Assembly: GCA_035503515.1 (NCBI GenBank) | Contig: DATJTJ010000003.1 | Coordinates: forward strand, 15,777 to 79,776 | Origin: DAIDKA01 sp035503515 | GTDB lineage: Bacteria; Pseudomonadota; Gammaproteobacteria; Steroidobacterales; Steroidobacteraceae | Direction of reading: 5' to 3' | DNA: 64,000 nt | Part shown: piece by piece, positions 16,011 through 24,914 of the stretch | How positions within the stretch are numbered: the stretch's first letter is position 1 | Layout: each line of letters begins with the position of its first letter | The notes under the pieces: model-generated | What the model saw: only the letters and a program-made list of their open reading frames with translations | Told to the model about the DNA's origin: nothing | Databases searched by the model: none | Made by a program: the position numbers and the translations under genes

Positions 16011-18089
16011 TTGTCCGAGCATGCTGTTCCACTGATCGTTCTGTCCGCAACGCGGGATCCCGTCGAGGTGATCAACGGCGTCCTGCGGCGCGCCGGCCAC
16101 GCGGCGCACTGCACCTGGATTCCGGCGCTGCGCGACCTGGGCGATGCGCTGACGCAGCTCAACCCTGAACTGATCCTGCAGTACGAACCCAGCGCTGAGG
16201 ACCTCGCCGCGGCGGTCACGATCCGCGACCAGGTCGCCGCCTCGGTGCCGATCATCGTGGTGGACGACTCGGTCAGCGAGACGCGCATCGCCGAAGCCAT
16301 GCTCAAGGGCGCGCGCGACGTGGTCTCATCCGGAAGCGCCGAGCGGCTCCAGGCGGTGATGTCGCGCGAACTGCGTTCCCACCGGATGGAGCGGGCGCTC
16401 GAGAGCACGCTGCGCACCGCGCGCGACGCCCGCCGCCAGCTGGCCTCGGTGCTGCAACATTCCAATGACGCGATCGCGCAGGTCCAGGAAGGCATCCTGG
16501 TCGACGCCAATGCCTCCTGGCTGGGACTGTTCGGCTACGAGCTCGCGGCGATCAGCGGCCAGCCGATCATGGACCTGTTCGAGGAGACGACGCATGCGGC
16601 GCTCAAGGGTGCGCTGTCGGCCTGCCTGCAGGGCCGCTGGAGCAATCACCCGCTGAGCACCGAGATCCGCTTCGCCGACGGCACGCACCGGCAGCTGGAC
16701 CTGGTGCTGGCGCTGGGCGAGCACGACGGCGAGCCGTGCGTGCAGCTGATCATCGCCTCCCGCAAACAGGAGGCCGGCAAGCTCGAGGAGGACCTGGCGG
16801 ACGCGGTGCGCCGCGACCCCACGACGGGCCTGCTCTATCGCATGCCGCTGCTGAATGCGATCCGCGAGCGCCTGGCGACGCCGGTGCGGGCCGGCGTGCG
16901 CTACTTCGCCGTCGTCAAGCCCGACAGGTTCACGACCGTGGAGCGGGACGTCGGCGTGTTCGCCAGCGAGGAGGTGCTGGCCGCCTTCGTCGCGGTGCTG
17001 CGCGAAAGCCTGCACGCGAACGAAATCGTCGGCCGCCTGGGCGGCACCGACGTGCTGATCCTGCTCGAGCGCGGCAACGATCACGACGCCGAGGCCTGGG
17101 GCACGCAGCTGGTGGAGCGCATCGCCCGGCACGTGGTCGCCGTCGGGGAAAAATCCCTGTCCATCACCTGTTCGGTCGGCATGAGCCGGATGACCCACAG
17201 CGCCGCGGAGGATTCGGCGCAGTCGGCGCAGCGCGATGCGGACGCCGCCATCGCCGATGCACTCGATGCCTGCGCCAAGGCGCAGCAGCGCGGCGGCAAC
17301 CAGGTCACGCATTCGGACAAGTCCGACAACGACACCCGCGTCAAGGCCTACGACCAGGTCTGGGTCAAACATATCAAGGCGGCCCTGATGGAGAACCGCT
17401 TCCGGCTGGTCCAGCAGCCGATAGCGAGCCTCCAGGGGGGTGACACCTCCATGTACGACGTGCTGCTGCGCATGCTGGACGTCAACGGCAAGGAAGTCCT
17501 GCCCGGGGAGTTCATGCCGGCGGCCGAACGCAACGATCTGCTGAAGAACATCGATCGCTGGGTCGTGGGGGCCTCCCTGTCCTTCGCCGCGCAGCGCAAG
17601 CCGGGGTGCCTGTTCGTACGGCTGTCGAACGACACGCTCAAGGACGCCTCGTTCCTGGGCTGGGTCGACAATCAGGTGCGCGCCACGCGCTCGGATCCGC
17701 AGCGGCTGTGCTTCCAGGCGCAGGAGGACGTGGTGGCGAGCCACCTCGATCGGGTCCAGAAGCTCAGCGCCGAGCTGCGCGCTCGGGGGTTCCGGTTCGC
17801 GGTGGAGCGCTTCGGCGCCGGTCGCGATCCGCAGGGCCTCATCGGGTCGATGCCGATGAACTACGTGAAGATCGACGGCGCGGTGGTCCAGGGTCTCACC
17901 GGCAGCCCCGATTTGCAGCAGCGGGTCAGGCTGCTGGTGGAGCAGGCCAAGGCCAGAAACATCGAAACCATCGCCGAGCGGGTCGAGGACGCGAACACCA
18001 TGGCGGTGCTGTGGCAGCTGGGCGTGCAGTACATCCAGGGCTACCTGGTGCACGCCCCCGAGGAGATCGTGCTGCGGGCCGAGCGCTGA
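16011..18089 (+). CDS. fimX: FimX-like REC-PAS-GGDEF-EAL protein, degenerate catalytic motifs
   Basis: Domain order and length (692 aa) match FimX, the c-di-GMP-binding effector that promotes type IV pilus assembly through PilB/PilZ. A receiver-like domain (about 5-120) has PELILQY where the phospho-acceptor Asp normally sits. Then come a PAS domain (about 145-255), a GGDEF domain with GGTDV, and an EAL domain with YDVLLRM in place of EAL and ERFGAG in place of DDFGTG. Neither cyclase nor phosphodiesterase activity is expected, so a binding role is likely. Starts at 15987 (GTG) and 16011 (TTG, with GGGGG nine bases upstream) are both open; I prefer the latter. Confidence 0.8.
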   Translation: MSEHAVPLIVLSATRDPVEVINGVLRRAGHAAHCTWIPALRDLGDALTQLNPELILQYEPSAEDLAAAVTIRDQVAASVPIIVVDDSVSETRIAEAMLKGARDVVSSGSAERLQAVMSRELRSHRMERALESTLRTARDARRQLASVLQHSNDAIAQVQEGILVDANASWLGLFGYELAAISGQPIMDLFEETTHAALKGALSACLQGRWSNHPLSTEIRFADGTHRQLDLVLALGEHDGEPCVQLIIASRKQEAGKLEEDLADAVRRDPTTGLLYRMPLLNAIRERLATPVRAGVRYFAVVKPDRFTTVERDVGVFASEEVLAAFVAVLRESLHANEIVGRLGGTDVLILLERGNDHDAEAWGTQLVERIARHVVAVGEKSLSITCSVGMSRMTHSAAEDSAQSAQRDADAAIADALDACAKAQQRGGNQVTHSDKSDNDTRVKAYDQVWVKHIKAALMENRFRLVQQPIASLQGGDTSMYDVLLRMLDVNGKEVLPGEFMPAAERNDLLKNIDRWVVGASLSFAAQRKPGCLFVRLSNDTLKDASFLGWVDNQVRATRSDPQRLCFQAQEDVVASHLDRVQKLSAELRARGFRFAVERFGAGRDPQGLIGSMPMNYVKIDGAVVQGLTGSPDLQQRVRLLVEQAKARNIETIAERVEDANTMAVLWQLGVQYIQGYLVHAPEEIVLRAER

Positions 18090-18097
18090 AGCAGCGC

Positions 18098-19102
18098 TCA
18101 GGGCAGCTGCGGGGCGACCTCGAAGGCGAACAGCCGGGCGGACTGCTGCGCGAACTCGAGCGGCATGTCGCCGAACATCATGTGGCAGAGGAAGAAGTTG
18201 CCACCCGCCACTTCGGTCTCCGCGCGCACGTAGGCGGCCACGCGCTGCGGGGAGCCTGCGATCGCCATGCCCCTGCCTTCGAGTTCGTCCCACTGCGTCG
18301 GCATGGGCATCGGAAAAGGCACCTGGCGGGCATCCCAGATCGCCGACAGCGAGGCGCGCCAGCGCGGATAGGCCGCGCGGGCCGCCGCCTGCGCCTGGGC
18401 GTCGGTCTCCGCCACCACCACGTGGCGGGCGACCCCCATGAACGGCAGGTCCTGCTCGGCGCGTCCGAGTTTCTGCCATTCCTGCCGGTAGCGCTCCAGG
18501 GCAGGCCGCGTGGCGGCCGCCGGTCGCAGCGACACCACGTTGGCCGCGACGGATGCCGCCCACGCGGCCCCTTCCGGGTGTCCCAGCCCGTACCAGAGGG
18601 GGGGTCGCGGTTGCTGCAGGCTCTGCAGCACCATCGGGAAATCGCGCACCTCGAAGAATTCGCCCGCAAAGTTCACCTGCGGCGAAGTCAGCGCGCGCAG
18701 CACGATGTCGCGCGCCTCCTCGTACCGCCGGGCCATGGTCCCGGGGTCGACACCGTAGATGTCCTGTTCGATGCCGACTGCGCCGCGACCCATGCCCACC
18801 TGCAGCCGTCCGCCGCTCATCTGATCGAGCATGCAGATCTCCTCGGCCAGCCGCATCGGGTGATACAGCCCCGCCACGTACACCATGGGGCCGAAGCGCA
18901 GCTGCCGCGTGCGCTGCGCGACCGCGGACAGAAAGATGTTCGGCGACGGCGCAAAGCCCAGCGGGGTGCCGTGGTGCTCGGCGACGTGATAGGAGTAGAA
19001 GCCCGACTGGTCCAGGGTTTCCACGAAGCGCAGACGCGCCTCGTAGTGCTCGCGCGGCGTGCGGCCGCTGTCGTCGACATGGTCCATCACGCCGTACTTC
19101 AT
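18098..19102 (-). CDS. LLM class flavin-dependent oxidoreductase
   Basis: Luciferase-like monooxygenase fold (F420/FMN-type TIM barrel), 334 aa. Typical features are the N-terminal YHVAEHHG segment and the central GGRLQVGMGRGA. The substrate cannot be read from sequence. It is 25 bases downstream of ispA on the same strand, so it is probably the last gene of an idi-hpnH-ispA unit; whether it acts on an isoprenoid is only a guess. It is convergent with the FimX-like gene, with eight bases between stops and no visible terminator. Confidence 0.85.
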   Translation of the reverse strand: MKYGVMDHVDDSGRTPREHYEARLRFVETLDQSGFYSYHVAEHHGTPLGFAPSPNIFLSAVAQRTRQLRFGPMVYVAGLYHPMRLAEEICMLDQMSGGRLQVGMGRGAVGIEQDIYGVDPGTMARRYEEARDIVLRALTSPQVNFAGEFFEVRDFPMVLQSLQQPRPPLWYGLGHPEGAAWAASVAANVVSLRPAAATRPALERYRQEWQKLGRAEQDLPFMGVARHVVVAETDAQAQAAARAAYPRWRASLSAIWDARQVPFPMPMPTQWDELEGRGMAIAGSPQRVAAYVRAETEVAGGNFFLCHMMFGDMPLEFAQQSARLFAFEVAPQLP

Positions 19103-19127
19103 CGACCCACTCTCTTCGACTGCGGCG

Positions 19128-20045
19128 CTAGGACTGGCGCTTCAGCAGCCATTCCGCCAGCAGTCGCAGCGGATCGGCCTTGGCGCCGAAGGGTTCGAGG
19201 GCCTCGAGCGCCTCGCCGTGCAGTTTGTGCATGCGGGCCTGCGAAGCCTCGATACCGATGACGGCCGGATAGGTGGGCTTGGCGCGGGCGCTGTCGGCAC
19301 CGGTGGCCTTGCCCAGCGTCGACACATCGCCCAGCACGTCCAGCAGGTCATCCTGGATCTGGAACGCCAGGCCGATGGCGGTCGCGAAGCGGGCCAGGTC
19401 ATCCGCCAGCGCGCGGCTGAGCGTCGGGACGCACGCCGCGGCCATCATCACGCTGACCTTGATCAGGGCGCCGGTCTTGCGCGCGTGCATCTGTTCGACC
19501 TCGGCGATCCCGATCGCCTTGCCCTGCACCGACAGGTCGACCGCCTGGCCGCCGGCCATGCCGAACGTGCCGCTGGCCTCGGCCAGCAGATCGATGAGCC
19601 TGAGGCGGATCGCGGGATCGCGCGGCAGCTGCGGATCGCGGGCCAGCAGCTGAAAGGCGAGCGGCTGCAGGGCATCGCCCACGAGCACCGCCGTCGCCTC
19701 GTCGAAGGCCTTGTGGCAGGTCGGCCGGCCGCGGCGCAGATCATCATCGTCCATCGCCGGCAGGTCATCGTGCACCAGCGAATAGACGTGGACCAGTTCG
19801 ATGGCGCAGGCGGCGGCCTCGACCTGGGCTTCTTCCAGACCCAGGGTACGGCCGGTGGCGAACACCAGCGCCGGCCGGATGCGCTTGCCCCCGCCGAGCA
19901 CGCTGTAGCGCATGGCCTCATGCAGCCGCGTCGGCACCTCGTCGGCGCGCGGCAGGCGGGCGGCCAGAGCCTGCTCCATGCGCGTCTGCCATTGCGTGAG
20001 CTGCTGACCGAAGGCGGCGAGATCGCCCCGCAGCTGGGCCGTCAA
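19128..20045 (-). CDS. ispA: Farnesyl diphosphate synthase (short-chain polyprenyl synthetase)
   Basis: Condenses DMAPP and IPP to geranyl and farnesyl diphosphate, the substrate of the squalene synthase at 30 kb. The first Asp-rich motif is in HDDLPAMDDDDLRRG (DDxxxxD form, as in bacterial FPP synthases) and the second in FQIQDDLLD. 305 aa fits IspA. The TTG start overlaps the hpnH stop by four bases (TTGA), so the two genes are coupled. Farnesyl rather than geranylgeranyl specificity is inferred from the family and from context. Confidence 0.92.
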   Translation of the reverse strand: MTAQLRGDLAAFGQQLTQWQTRMEQALAARLPRADEVPTRLHEAMRYSVLGGGKRIRPALVFATGRTLGLEEAQVEAAACAIELVHVYSLVHDDLPAMDDDDLRRGRPTCHKAFDEATAVLVGDALQPLAFQLLARDPQLPRDPAIRLRLIDLLAEASGTFGMAGGQAVDLSVQGKAIGIAEVEQMHARKTGALIKVSVMMAAACVPTLSRALADDLARFATAIGLAFQIQDDLLDVLGDVSTLGKATGADSARAKPTYPAVIGIEASQARMHKLHGEALEALEPFGAKADPLRLLAEWLLKRQS

Positions 20046-21202
20046 AGCAAATCACCCTCGATCTTGCGATCGGGCCGCTTGATCGCGGCCACCGGGATCA
20101 CGATCTCCCCGGCCGGCACCGCGGGGCTCTCCAGATTCAGCGCCAGATCCTTCGCCATGGGCCCCGACACCCGGGGTCCGCGCAGCGAGGTGAGCAGCGC
20201 CTTGAGCGGATGGCGGAACGCATCGTTGACGGCCGTGCCTTCGAAGCCGCAATGCGCCATGCAGTTGTTGCAGCGGGGATTGTTGCCGATGCCGTACTTG
20301 TCCCATTCGGTATCCTCGATCAGGGACCGGTAGCTGGGGGCATAGCCCTCATCGGAGAGCAGGTAGCAGGGCCGCTGCCAGCCGAATACGTTGTAGGTGG
20401 GATTGCTCCAGGGCGTGCAGGCATAGGACTGGTTGCCGGCCAGGAAATCCAGGAACAGCGAGGAGTGATTGAAGGTCCAGGCGCGCTTGCTGCCGTCGGG
20501 CGTGCGGGACTGGCGGCGGCGCTTGAACACTTCCCGGAACAGGCGCTTGCTGGCACTGCGACCGAGGAACACATCCTGGCGCGGGGCGTGCTCGTAGCTG
20601 AACCCCGGCGACACGGTGATGCCTTCGATTCCGAGCTTCATGGCCGTGTCGAAGAACTCCGCGACCTCGTCCGGGTTTTCGCCACTGAACAGGGTGCAGT
20701 TGATGGTGACCCGGAAGCCCCGCGAGCGGGCCAGGCGGATGGCCTCCACGGCCTTGTCGTAGACCCCTTCCATGCACACCGACTCGTCGTGCCGCTCGCG
20801 GTTGCCGTCCAGGTGGATGGAGAAGGTCAGGTACCGGGAAGGCTGGTACTCGTCGATGTGCTTGGCCAGCAGGATGGCATTGGTACACAGGTAGACGAAC
20901 TTGCGGCGGGCCACGATGCCGGCCACGATCTGGGGCATCTCCTTGTGGATCAGCGGCTCTCCGCCCGGAATCGACACCATGGGCGCACCGCACTCGTCCA
21001 CGGCCTTCAGGGCGTCCTGAAGGCTCACCCGCTTCTGCAGGATCTCCTTCGGGTAGTCGATCTTGCCGCAGCCGGCGCAGGCCAAGTTGCATTGAAACAA
21101 CGGTTCCAGCATCAGCACCAGGGGATAGCGACGGTCACGGCGCAGCTTGCGCCCCGCGATATAGGTCGCGACCTTCAGCTGCTGAATCAACGGTATGCCC
21201 AT
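20042..21202 (-). CDS. hpnH: Adenosyl-hopene transferase HpnH (radical SAM)
   Basis: Joins a 5'-deoxyadenosyl group to diploptene, the first step in building the C35 hopanoid side chain. The radical SAM cluster motif is CNLACAGC with cysteines at 38, 42 and 45; PGGEPLIHKEM follows. A C-terminal segment NNPRCNNCMAHCGFEG carries further cysteines. 386 aa matches HpnH. It lies between idi and ispA on one strand, and hpnG, the next enzyme in the route, is at 27 kb. Confidence 0.95.
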   Translation of the reverse strand: MGIPLIQQLKVATYIAGRKLRRDRRYPLVLMLEPLFQCNLACAGCGKIDYPKEILQKRVSLQDALKAVDECGAPMVSIPGGEPLIHKEMPQIVAGIVARRKFVYLCTNAILLAKHIDEYQPSRYLTFSIHLDGNRERHDESVCMEGVYDKAVEAIRLARSRGFRVTINCTLFSGENPDEVAEFFDTAMKLGIEGITVSPGFSYEHAPRQDVFLGRSASKRLFREVFKRRRQSRTPDGSKRAWTFNHSSLFLDFLAGNQSYACTPWSNPTYNVFGWQRPCYLLSDEGYAPSYRSLIEDTEWDKYGIGNNPRCNNCMAHCGFEGTAVNDAFRHPLKALLTSLRGPRVSGPMAKDLALNLESPAVPAGEIVIPVAAIKRPDRKIEGDLL

Positions 21203-21238
21203 GCGGTCTCGCCCTATGCCTAAGCCAGAAAGTCCGTA

Positions 21239-21832
21239 TTATGAACGTGTTGAGACCACCGCGGGGCGGTGATCGTTCCAGACCCGTTCCCATTCCATAA
21301 TGAACCAGGGGGTAAACTGCCCCGGCTGGCGCTGCGCCATCTCATCGTCCAGCTGCTGCGGGCTCACCCACCGCAGGCCCGCGATCTCGGCCGGGTCGGG
21401 CCGGATCGGGTTTGGGGTATGCCCGATGTACACCGAGCACAGCTCGTTTTCGGCCCCGTTGGCATCCCATTGGGCCTGGTACTGGAATTTGAACAGGAAC
21501 TCCAGGGGGCAGCGCAGGCCCAATTCCTCGTACAGGCGCCGGTGGATGGCCGAATCCATGGTCTCCGAGCGGCGGGGATGACTGCAGCAGCTGTTGGACC
21601 AGTACAATGGCCACAGCCTTTTGCCCGCTGCACGCTGCTGCAGCAGGAGTTCGCCCTCGGCATTGAATATGAGCAAGGAGAAAGCCCGGTGTAAGATGCC
21701 TCGGCCATCATGGCATCGCGCCTTGCTCATGTGCCCGACTTCGCGGTCAGCCTCATCGACGAGGATGAGGGTATCGGCATCAGCTAACGATTCTGCACCC
21801 TCTGTTGCGACATCCGCCCGACCATCATCCAT
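21239..21832 (-). CDS. idi: Isopentenyl-diphosphate delta-isomerase, type I
   Basis: Interconverts IPP and DMAPP. NUDIX-fold enzyme with the catalytic-cysteine motif YWSNSCCSHP and the RRLYEELG NUDIX segment; 197 aa. The start at 21832 is supported by GGAGGTG seven bases upstream (minus strand). With dxs at 38 kb the cell uses the MEP pathway, so Idi balances precursor ratios rather than being essential. It heads the idi-hpnH-ispA-LLM unit and is divergent from hpnI across only 24 bases. Confidence 0.93.
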   Translation of the reverse strand: MDDGRADVATEGAESLADADTLILVDEADREVGHMSKARCHDGRGILHRAFSLLIFNAEGELLLQQRAAGKRLWPLYWSNSCCSHPRRSETMDSAIHRRLYEELGLRCPLEFLFKFQYQAQWDANGAENELCSVYIGHTPNPIRPDPAEIAGLRWVSPQQLDDEMAQRQPGQFTPWFIMEWERVWNDHRPAVVSTRS

Positions 21833-21856
21833 CAACAGGCACCTCCAGTCCGAAGC

Positions 21857-23083
21857 ATGATAACCGCCCCGGAAACAGCCACGCCAGCCTTCCTGCCCGA
21901 CCTCTCGCTGCTCGCCTGGACCGGTACGGGGCTCGCGACGCTGGCCGCGATTTACACGCTGATCGCACTGGTGGGGGCGGTCCTGCGGCCGCGGCGCGCG
22001 CACGCCTGGCCCACCGCGCTCCCGCGTCCCGGGGTCACCATCCTCAAGCCGCTGTGCGGTGCGGAGCCGCGGCTCTACGAGTGCCTGTACAGCTTCTGCA
22101 CCCAGGCCTGGCCGCAGTTGCAGATCGTCTTCGGCGTGCGCGATCCCGCCGACCCCGCCGTCGCCGTGGTGCGACGCCTGCAGCATGAATTCCCCGCCCT
22201 GGACCTGGCGCTGGTGCAGGACGGCACGCATCACGGCAGCAACGCCAAGGTGAGCAACCTCATCAACATCATGGCCATGGCCCGGCACGATCATCTGATC
22301 ATCGTCGACAGCGACATCCGGGTGGGCCCGGGCTACGTGGAGCGGGTCGTGGCCCCGCTGCTGGATGAGTCGGTGGGCATCGTGACCTGCCCGTACGTGG
22401 GGCGGCCGCTGCCGGACCTGTGGTCACAGCTGGGCGCCCAGTTCATCAACGGCTGGTTCGTGCCCTCGGTGTTCGTGGCCGCCCTGTTCGGCTCGCGGGC
22501 CTTTGCCTTCGGCGCGACGATCGCGCTGCGCCGCAAGGTGCTCGAGGCCATCGGCGGACTGCCGGCGATCGCGGATCAGCTGGCCGATGACTACCGGCTG
22601 GGGGAACTGACGCGGGAGCTCGGGCTCAGGACCGTACTTTCGGGTGAGGTGGTGGAAACCGTGGTCGAGGAGCGCAGCCTCCAGGACCTGATCGGCCACG
22701 AAGTGCGCTGGCTGCGGACCATCAAGGCCGTGCGGCCGGTCGGCTACAGCCTCGCCTTCGTGACGTTCGCCCTGCCCGTCGCCCTGATCGGGGTGCTGCT
22801 GTCGGGTTTCGCCCCGCCGTCGCTGCTGGCGCTGGCCGCCGCCGCGGCGCTGCGTCTTGGGATGCATGTGTTCTGGAGTGCGGACCGCGACCGCTCGGTG
22901 TGGACCCGGCTGTGGGCCATGCCGCTGCATGATTGCGTGCTTTTCGGCCTGTGGTGCTGGGGCTTCGTCGGGCAGCGGGTCAACTGGCGCCAGACGAGCT
23001 TCCATCTGGCCCAGGATGGCTCGGTCTGCGCACTGCGCACGGGTCTGGACAAACGCCTGGCGACGCAGCTCGAGAACGATTGA
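21857..23083 (+). CDS. hpnI: Hopanoid glycosyltransferase HpnI
   Basis: Ceramide-glucosyltransferase-like (GT21) membrane enzyme that transfers N-acetylglucosamine to bacteriohopanetetrol. An N-terminal membrane helix (about residues 20-42) is followed by the GT-A domain with VDSDIRV, and the HEVRWLRT motif (QxxRW equivalent) before two or three C-terminal helices. 408 aa is typical. No strong Shine-Dalgarno precedes the ATG. hpnK follows immediately. Confidence 0.93.
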   Translation: MITAPETATPAFLPDLSLLAWTGTGLATLAAIYTLIALVGAVLRPRRAHAWPTALPRPGVTILKPLCGAEPRLYECLYSFCTQAWPQLQIVFGVRDPADPAVAVVRRLQHEFPALDLALVQDGTHHGSNAKVSNLINIMAMARHDHLIIVDSDIRVGPGYVERVVAPLLDESVGIVTCPYVGRPLPDLWSQLGAQFINGWFVPSVFVAALFGSRAFAFGATIALRRKVLEAIGGLPAIADQLADDYRLGELTRELGLRTVLSGEVVETVVEERSLQDLIGHEVRWLRTIKAVRPVGYSLAFVTFALPVALIGVLLSGFAPPSLLALAAAAALRLGMHVFWSADRDRSVWTRLWAMPLHDCVLFGLWCWGFVGQRVNWRQTSFHLAQDGSVCALRTGLDKRLATQLEND

Positions 23084-23947
23084 GTGCGCGCAGGCGCTGC
23101 GGGTTCGGCGGGCTGCCGGCGCCTGTGCATCATCACGGCCGATGATTTCGGCCTGCACCCTGCCGTCAACGAGGCGGTGGAGAGCGCCCACCGCAACGGC
23201 ATACTCACCGCGACGAGCCTGATGGTGGGGGCCCCGGCGGCGCAGGATGCGGCGCGGCGCGCCCGGGCCCTGCCCGGGTTGCATGTGGGTCTGCACCTGA
23301 CGCTGGCCGACGGGCGGGCCGTACTGCCGCGAGCCCGGATCCCGGATCTGGTCGACGCCGACAATCGCTTCCACGACGACATGGTCGGCGCCGGCTGGCG
23401 CTTTTTCGCCCTGCCGCGGGTGCGGGCGCAGTTGGCCGCCGAAATCCGCGCCCAGTTCGCGGCCTTCGCCGCCCTGGGACTCAGGCTCGATCATCTGGAC
23501 GCGCACAAGCACTTCCACCTGCACCCGACCGTGCTGTCGCTGGCGATGGGCATCGGACGGGAGTTCGGGTTGCGGGCAGTGCGGGTCCCCGCGGAACCGG
23601 GCCTCGCGACGGCGCAGCTGCTGCGCCCCTGGCTTGCCCTGATGCGCTCGCGGCTGCGGCGGGCGGGCCTGTTGAGCAATGACCAGATCTTCGGCCTGGG
23701 TCACAGTGGCGCCATGACCGAATCGCGGTTGCTGCGGATCGTGCAGGCGCTGCCGGCGGGCGTGACGGAGATCTATCTGCATCCGGCCACGGTTTCCGGG
23801 GCCGCCATCGCCGCCTCCATGCCGCAGTACCGGCATCAGGAGGAACTGCGTGCCCTGCTCAGTCCCGCGATCCGCGCGGCGCTGGGCGATGCCGCCATCC
23901 GCCTGGGTGGCTATGCCGACATCGAAACCTTCCGGGCGGCGCCATGA
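23084..23947 (+). CDS. hpnK: Hopanoid N-deacetylase HpnK (YdjC/ChbG family)
   Basis: YdjC-family carbohydrate deacetylase that removes the acetyl group from GlcNAc-bacteriohopanetetrol. Metal ligands and base are visible in ITADDFGL (residues about 17-24) and DAHKHFHLHP near residue 142-151. The GTG start directly follows the hpnI stop; the first conserved residues begin about 13 codons later, so the exact start is uncertain. It overlaps hpnL by four bases (ATGA). Confidence 0.92.
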   Translation: MRAGAAGSAGCRRLCIITADDFGLHPAVNEAVESAHRNGILTATSLMVGAPAAQDAARRARALPGLHVGLHLTLADGRAVLPRARIPDLVDADNRFHDDMVGAGWRFFALPRVRAQLAAEIRAQFAAFAALGLRLDHLDAHKHFHLHPTVLSLAMGIGREFGLRAVRVPAEPGLATAQLLRPWLALMRSRLRRAGLLSNDQIFGLGHSGAMTESRLLRIVQALPAGVTEIYLHPATVSGAAIAASMPQYRHQEELRALLSPAIRAALGDAAIRLGGYADIETFRAAP

Positions 23948-24906
23948 AGTGGGCGATGCGGCTCGCCCTGGCGCTCGGCACGGCGCTGTGCGTCGCCCTG
24001 ATCGTGCGCGAGGGCCTCGGCCCGATTCTCGCCCTGCTGGCAGCGGCCGGCTGGCGGCTGCTGTGGCTGGTGCCGCTGCACGCGCTGCCGCTGCTGCTCG
24101 ACGCCCTGGGATGGCGCCAGCTGCTCAGGGCGGCCCAGGTGGCGGCGCCCGCAAGCGCCGCGCCGCGCCTCTGGGTCGTCGCTGCGGTACGCGAGGCGGT
24201 CAACCGCCTGCTGCCCGTCGCCAATATCGGCGGAGAGATCGTCGGCATCCGGCTGGTATGCCGCCTCGGCGGGGATCCGGCACCGGTTGCCGCCAGCGTG
24301 GTGGTGGAGGTGCTGCTGACCATCATCAGCCAGCTGCTGTTCGCCGCCGCCGGCGTGCTGATCCTGCTGCGGCTGACCGGCGCGGCGGCCATCGCCTCGC
24401 AGCTACTGCTCGCCCTGGCCTTCGGCGTTGCGCTGGTCGCGGCGCTATACCTGCTGATCCACCGCGGATCGGTCTTCGAACGCATCCTGCGCGGCGTCGA
24501 GGGCATGCTGGACCTGCCGTCACAGTTGCGCGGTATGCTCGGCCAGGCGGCGGCGCTGGATGCGCGGCTGCGCGAGCTGCTCGGACAGCGCGCGGCGCTG
24601 CTCGCCACCCTCCTGTGGCAGCTGGCCGGCTTCGTCGCCGGCGCCCTCGAGACCTGGCTGGCGCTGCGCTGGCTGCAGCATCCGGTCGGCTTCGCGACCG
24701 CGCTGGCGCTGGAGAGCCTGACGCAGGCCATCCGGCATTTCATATTCGTCGTGCCGGCGGGCCTTGGCGTGCAGGAGGCCGGACTGGTCGGATTTGGTTA
24801 TCTTCTGGGTTTGGGGAACGACGCCGGCATCGCCCTGTCGCTTGCGAAGCGCATGCGCGAGGTCCTGTTCGGCGTGCCGGCCCTGGTCTACTGGCAACTG
24901 GCTTGA
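23944..24906 (+). CDS. hpnL: Hopanoid-associated membrane protein HpnL
   Basis: Integral membrane protein of the lysylphosphatidylglycerol synthase transmembrane (UPF0104) family, 320 aa with about seven or eight helices. Conserved segments include PVANIGGEIVG (about residues 95-105) and PAGLGVQEAG near residue 275. It may act as a flippase or transporter in hopanoid metabolism, but the function is unproven. It is coupled to hpnK by ATGA and followed eight bases later by the ferritin-like gene. The N-terminal half of MprF at 51.7 kb belongs to the same superfamily. Confidence 0.88.
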   Translation: MKWAMRLALALGTALCVALIVREGLGPILALLAAAGWRLLWLVPLHALPLLLDALGWRQLLRAAQVAAPASAAPRLWVVAAVREAVNRLLPVANIGGEIVGIRLVCRLGGDPAPVAASVVVEVLLTIISQLLFAAAGVLILLRLTGAAAIASQLLLALAFGVALVAALYLLIHRGSVFERILRGVEGMLDLPSQLRGMLGQAAALDARLRELLGQRAALLATLLWQLAGFVAGALETWLALRWLQHPVGFATALALESLTQAIRHFIFVVPAGLGVQEAGLVGFGYLLGLGNDAGIALSLAKRMREVLFGVPALVYWQLA

Positions 24907-24914
24907 GTGATGTG

